Assembly (NCBI RefSeq): GCF_019355555.1
Contig: NZ_CP072141.1
Span: 3,404,001-3,468,000 of the forward strand
From: Rhizobium sp. L51/94
Lineage (GTDB): Bacteria > Pseudomonadota > Alphaproteobacteria > Rhizobiales > Rhizobiaceae
Direction: 5' to 3'
Length of the DNA: 64,000 bases
In this document: piece after piece, positions 61,934 to 64,000 of the stretch
How the letters are laid out: every line of letters starts with the position of its first letter
Position numbering within the stretch: position 1 is the first letter of the stretch
Made by a program: the position numbers and the translations under genes
Notes under the pieces: generated by a model
Databases searched by the model: none
The model's input: only the letters and a program-made list of their open reading frames with translations
What the model was told of the DNA's origin: nothing

Positions 61934-63324
61934 CAGCCGTGTCCCTCCTTGGTAAAGCTGCCGGAAACTGACTTGCTTTCTTTCAGGAAGGCCGTCGGCG
62001 AGCGAGACCCGACAAAGCCGCGTGGCTTGAAGAGCATCACGATCACCATGGCCAGCCCGAACAGCAGCATGCGGTAAAGTTCAGGGGTGAAATCGGGACC
62101 GAAGATCGCTTTCAGGAAGTCGAGTTCGCGCAGGATTTCCGTGCCGCCGACCATGACGACGGCAGCGATGGCAATCCCGGTCAGCGATCCCATGCCGCCG
62201 AGGACGACGATGGCAAGGATGACGGCCGATTCCAGGAACACGAAGGACTCCGGCGAGACGAAGCCTTGGCGGGCGGCGAAGAACGATCCGGCGAAGCCAC
62301 CGAACATCGCGCCTGTTGCAAACGCCGTCAGCTTGGTCGTCACCGTGTTGATACCGAGCGAACGGCAGGCGATTTCGTCTTCGCGCAAGGCTTCCCAGGC
62401 ACGGCCGATCGGCATGCGACGCAAGCGGATGGTGACATAGGCGGTCAGCATGCAGAGCGCCAGGATCAGGTAGAACAGGAAGATCTTGTAATAGGCGGAC
62501 GAAATCGGCAGGTCGAACATCTTGGCAAAACCGGTCGACGTTGCGTCGAACTTGATGCCGAACAGCGTCGCCTTCGGGATACCGGAGATACCGAACGTGC
62601 CCTTGGTAACCTCGGTCCAGTTGATCAGCACCAGGCGGATGATTTCACCGAAGGCAAGCGTGACGATCGCGAGGTAGTCGCCGCGCAAGCGCAGCACCGG
62701 AAAGCCGAGGATGACGCCCCACAAGGCAGCGAAGATACCAGACAGCGGCAGCAGCAGCCAGAATGACAGGCCGAAATGTGTCGAGAGAAGCGCGTAGGAA
62801 TAGGCGCCAACGGCGTAGAAAGCCACGTAGCCAAGGTCGAGAAGTCCGGCAAGGCCGACAACGATGTTGAGACCCCAGGCTAGCATGACGTAGATAAGGA
62901 TCTGGATACCGAAGTTATCGACGTAGAGTAGCGAGCCCTGCGCGCCCACGAGGCCGACGACGATCATCGGATAGAGGATCATCAGAACCAGTGCGGCCTT
63001 GAGAAAGTGCTTTTGAAGAAAGGTCTTTTCCGTCGATATTGCGAGTTCGCCGGCGCGCGCCTTGCTGAGCTTGCGCTCGTCGAGGTGCGGGCGGAGGAAG
63101 ACGATGACGGCAAAGCGGCCAACGGCGGCGATGGCGACGAATATCGCCAGCAAGCCCCAACGCTGGACGATGATCAACTCGTTGTGGATGTTCTGGTCGG
63201 TTTTGAGGCCGATGTAGAGAACGAACATGCCGAACGAGATGAGGGCGGCAAAAAAGGCTTCGATGAGGCCTCTCCGGATCAGGCCCGAGGAGGTCTTGCC
63301 GGTATCGGTGGTCGCATTTGCCAT
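61933..63324 (-). CDS. livM: Branched-chain amino acid ABC transporter permease LivM
   Basis: A 463-residue permease: an N-terminal extension with two helices (FFAALISFGMFVLYIGLKTD, RWGLLAIFVAIAAVGRFAVI) precedes the standard LivM domain (MLAWGLNIVVGLAGLLDLGY-VAFYAVGAYSYALL and GMGSLTGIAIAAVVMVGGTE). Forms the channel with LivH. It starts 4 bases after livH stops. Confidence 0.95.
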   Translation of the reverse strand: MANATTDTGKTSSGLIRRGLIEAFFAALISFGMFVLYIGLKTDQNIHNELIIVQRWGLLAIFVAIAAVGRFAVIVFLRPHLDERKLSKARAGELAISTEKTFLQKHFLKAALVLMILYPMIVVGLVGAQGSLLYVDNFGIQILIYVMLAWGLNIVVGLAGLLDLGYVAFYAVGAYSYALLSTHFGLSFWLLLPLSGIFAALWGVILGFPVLRLRGDYLAIVTLAFGEIIRLVLINWTEVTKGTFGISGIPKATLFGIKFDATSTGFAKMFDLPISSAYYKIFLFYLILALCMLTAYVTIRLRRMPIGRAWEALREDEIACRSLGINTVTTKLTAFATGAMFGGFAGSFFAARQGFVSPESFVFLESAVILAIVVLGGMGSLTGIAIAAVVMVGGTEILRELDFLKAIFGPDFTPELYRMLLFGLAMVIVMLFKPRGFVGSRSPTAFLKESKSVSGSFTKEGHG

Positions 63325-63328
63325 GTTA

Positions 63329-64000
63329 TTAAACCTTCTCGACTTCAGGCCGTCCGAGGATACCAGTCGGCTTGAAGATCAGCACGAAGGCCAGGATCGC
63401 AAAGGTTGCGACGTCTTTGTATGCGATGGTGAAATAGGCAGACCATAGCGACTCGATGAGGCCGATGAGCACCCCGCCAAGCACAGCCCCCGGGAGGGAA
63501 CCGATCCCGCCGAGAACCGCCGCGGTGAAAGCCTTGACGCCGGGGGTGAAGCCATCGGTGAACGAGGCCACACCGTAATACATGAGGTACATGGTACCCG
63601 CGACGGCAGCGAGCGCTGCGCCCATGATGAAGGTGATGGAAATCGTCTGATCGACGTTGATGCCAAGCAGCGCGGCCATCTTGCGGTCTTGTTCGGTGGC
63701 GCGCTGGGCACGACCGAGCGCTGTGAACTTGACGATGTACCAGAACACAGCCAGCAGCACTGCTGTGATGATCAGGATGATGATCTGCTTCAGCGATACG
63801 GAGATGCCTGCAATGGTATAGACGTCACGCACAAGCGCGGGGATAGGCTTGTTGCGCGGGCCCTGGGCAACCTGGATGAAGTTCGACAGGGTGATGGACA
63901 TGCCGATCGCGGTGATCAGCGGCGCCAGGCGGAACGATCCGCGCAATGGCCTGTAGGCAACGCGCTCGATGACCCAGTTCCAGAGGCTGACGACCAGCAT
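63329..64000 (-). CDS. livH: Branched-chain amino acid ABC transporter permease LivH (5' end beyond window)
   Basis: The frame enters from the right edge; 223 C-terminal residues are present of an expected 300. Visible motifs include ERVAYRPLRGSFRLAPLITA-IGMSITLSN, and near the end GVKAFTAAVLGGIGSLPGAV-LGGVLIGLIES, typical of LivH. It would be the first permease gene of the livHMGF-DUF6867-livK operon. Confidence 0.95.
   Translation of the reverse strand: MLVVSLWNWVIERVAYRPLRGSFRLAPLITAIGMSITLSNFIQVAQGPRNKPIPALVRDVYTIAGISVSLKQIIILIITAVLLAVFWYIVKFTALGRAQRATEQDRKMAALLGINVDQTISITFIMGAALAAVAGTMYLMYYGVASFTDGFTPGVKAFTAAVLGGIGSLPGAVLGGVLIGLIESLWSAYFTIAYKDVATFAILAFVLIFKPTGILGRPEVEKV

Overview
The window looks like a chromosomal segment of a Rhizobium/Agrobacterium-type alphaproteobacterium (Hyphomicrobiales). 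The basis is gene content and arrangement: an hmuPSTUV haem-uptake operon with its own tonB, a PhyR-NepR-EcfG general stress locus with GGAAC-N16-CGTT promoters, a rhizobial urease operon with interspersed small genes, urtABCDE, livHMGF-livK with a DUF6867 gene, and short rhizobial palindromic repeats between genes. Start codons are often GTG or TTG and many genes overlap by 1-4 bases.

Layout. 1-2.7 kb: sugar-type isomerase (cut by the left edge) and Gfo/Idh/MocA dehydrogenase, divergent from a LacI regulator across a 14-bp palindrome. 2.7-3.5 kb: truncated haemoglobin and DUF423 membrane protein. 3.5-10.8 kb: haem/iron island, with an IsdG-type haem monooxygenase, an unknown protein and a DUF2325 protein behind a TGA-N9-TCA iron box, then an exported protein plus tonB divergent from hmuPSTUV. 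10.8-14.8 kb: general stress response (DUF883/holin-like membrane pair, ecfG, nepR, phyR, HWE kinase). 15.2-17.9 kb: preT-preA. 18.2-21.3 kb: haem oxygenase and bacteriophytochrome kinase. 21.3-30.2 kb: RutR-like regulator, N-carbamoyl-beta-alanine amidase, a repeat-flanked DUF559 gene, dihydropyrimidinase and an ABC importer. With preTA this gives the whole reductive pyrimidine pathway (uracil to beta-alanine, CO2 and NH3). 30.5-33 kb: stress-type protein, CYTH-CHAD protein, NUDIX hydrolase. 33.2-37.8 kb: RND efflux pair. 37.9-38.6 kb: Crp/Fnr regulator behind an FNR-like box.

38.6-47.5 kb: urease genes on the minus strand, ureD-ureA-(DUF1272)-ureB-(LprI-like)-ureC, then a 3-kb interruption (two small unknown genes, a peroxiredoxin, a diguanylate cyclase), then ureE-ureF-ureG. 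47.6-53.6 kb: urea ABC transporter urtABCDE with two palindromic repeat elements inside the operon. 53.8-58.1 kb, divergent from urtA: a 1128-residue fusion of an NCS1-type permease, an eight-cysteine segment and a hybrid histidine kinase, overlapping a LuxR-type response regulator. 58.1-58.7 kb: P-loop ATPase. 58.7-64 kb: branched-chain amino acid ABC transporter, with livH cut by the right edge.

Theme: much of the window concerns scavenging nitrogen from pyrimidines, urea and amino acids, beside stress, light and iron sensing. The most interesting candidate is the permease-kinase/response-regulator pair next to urtA, which I infer to be a transporter-derived sensor for urea or a nucleobase-like compound controlling nitrogen scavenging. 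Functions are inferred from reading the translated sequences and recalled family motifs; no database search was run.
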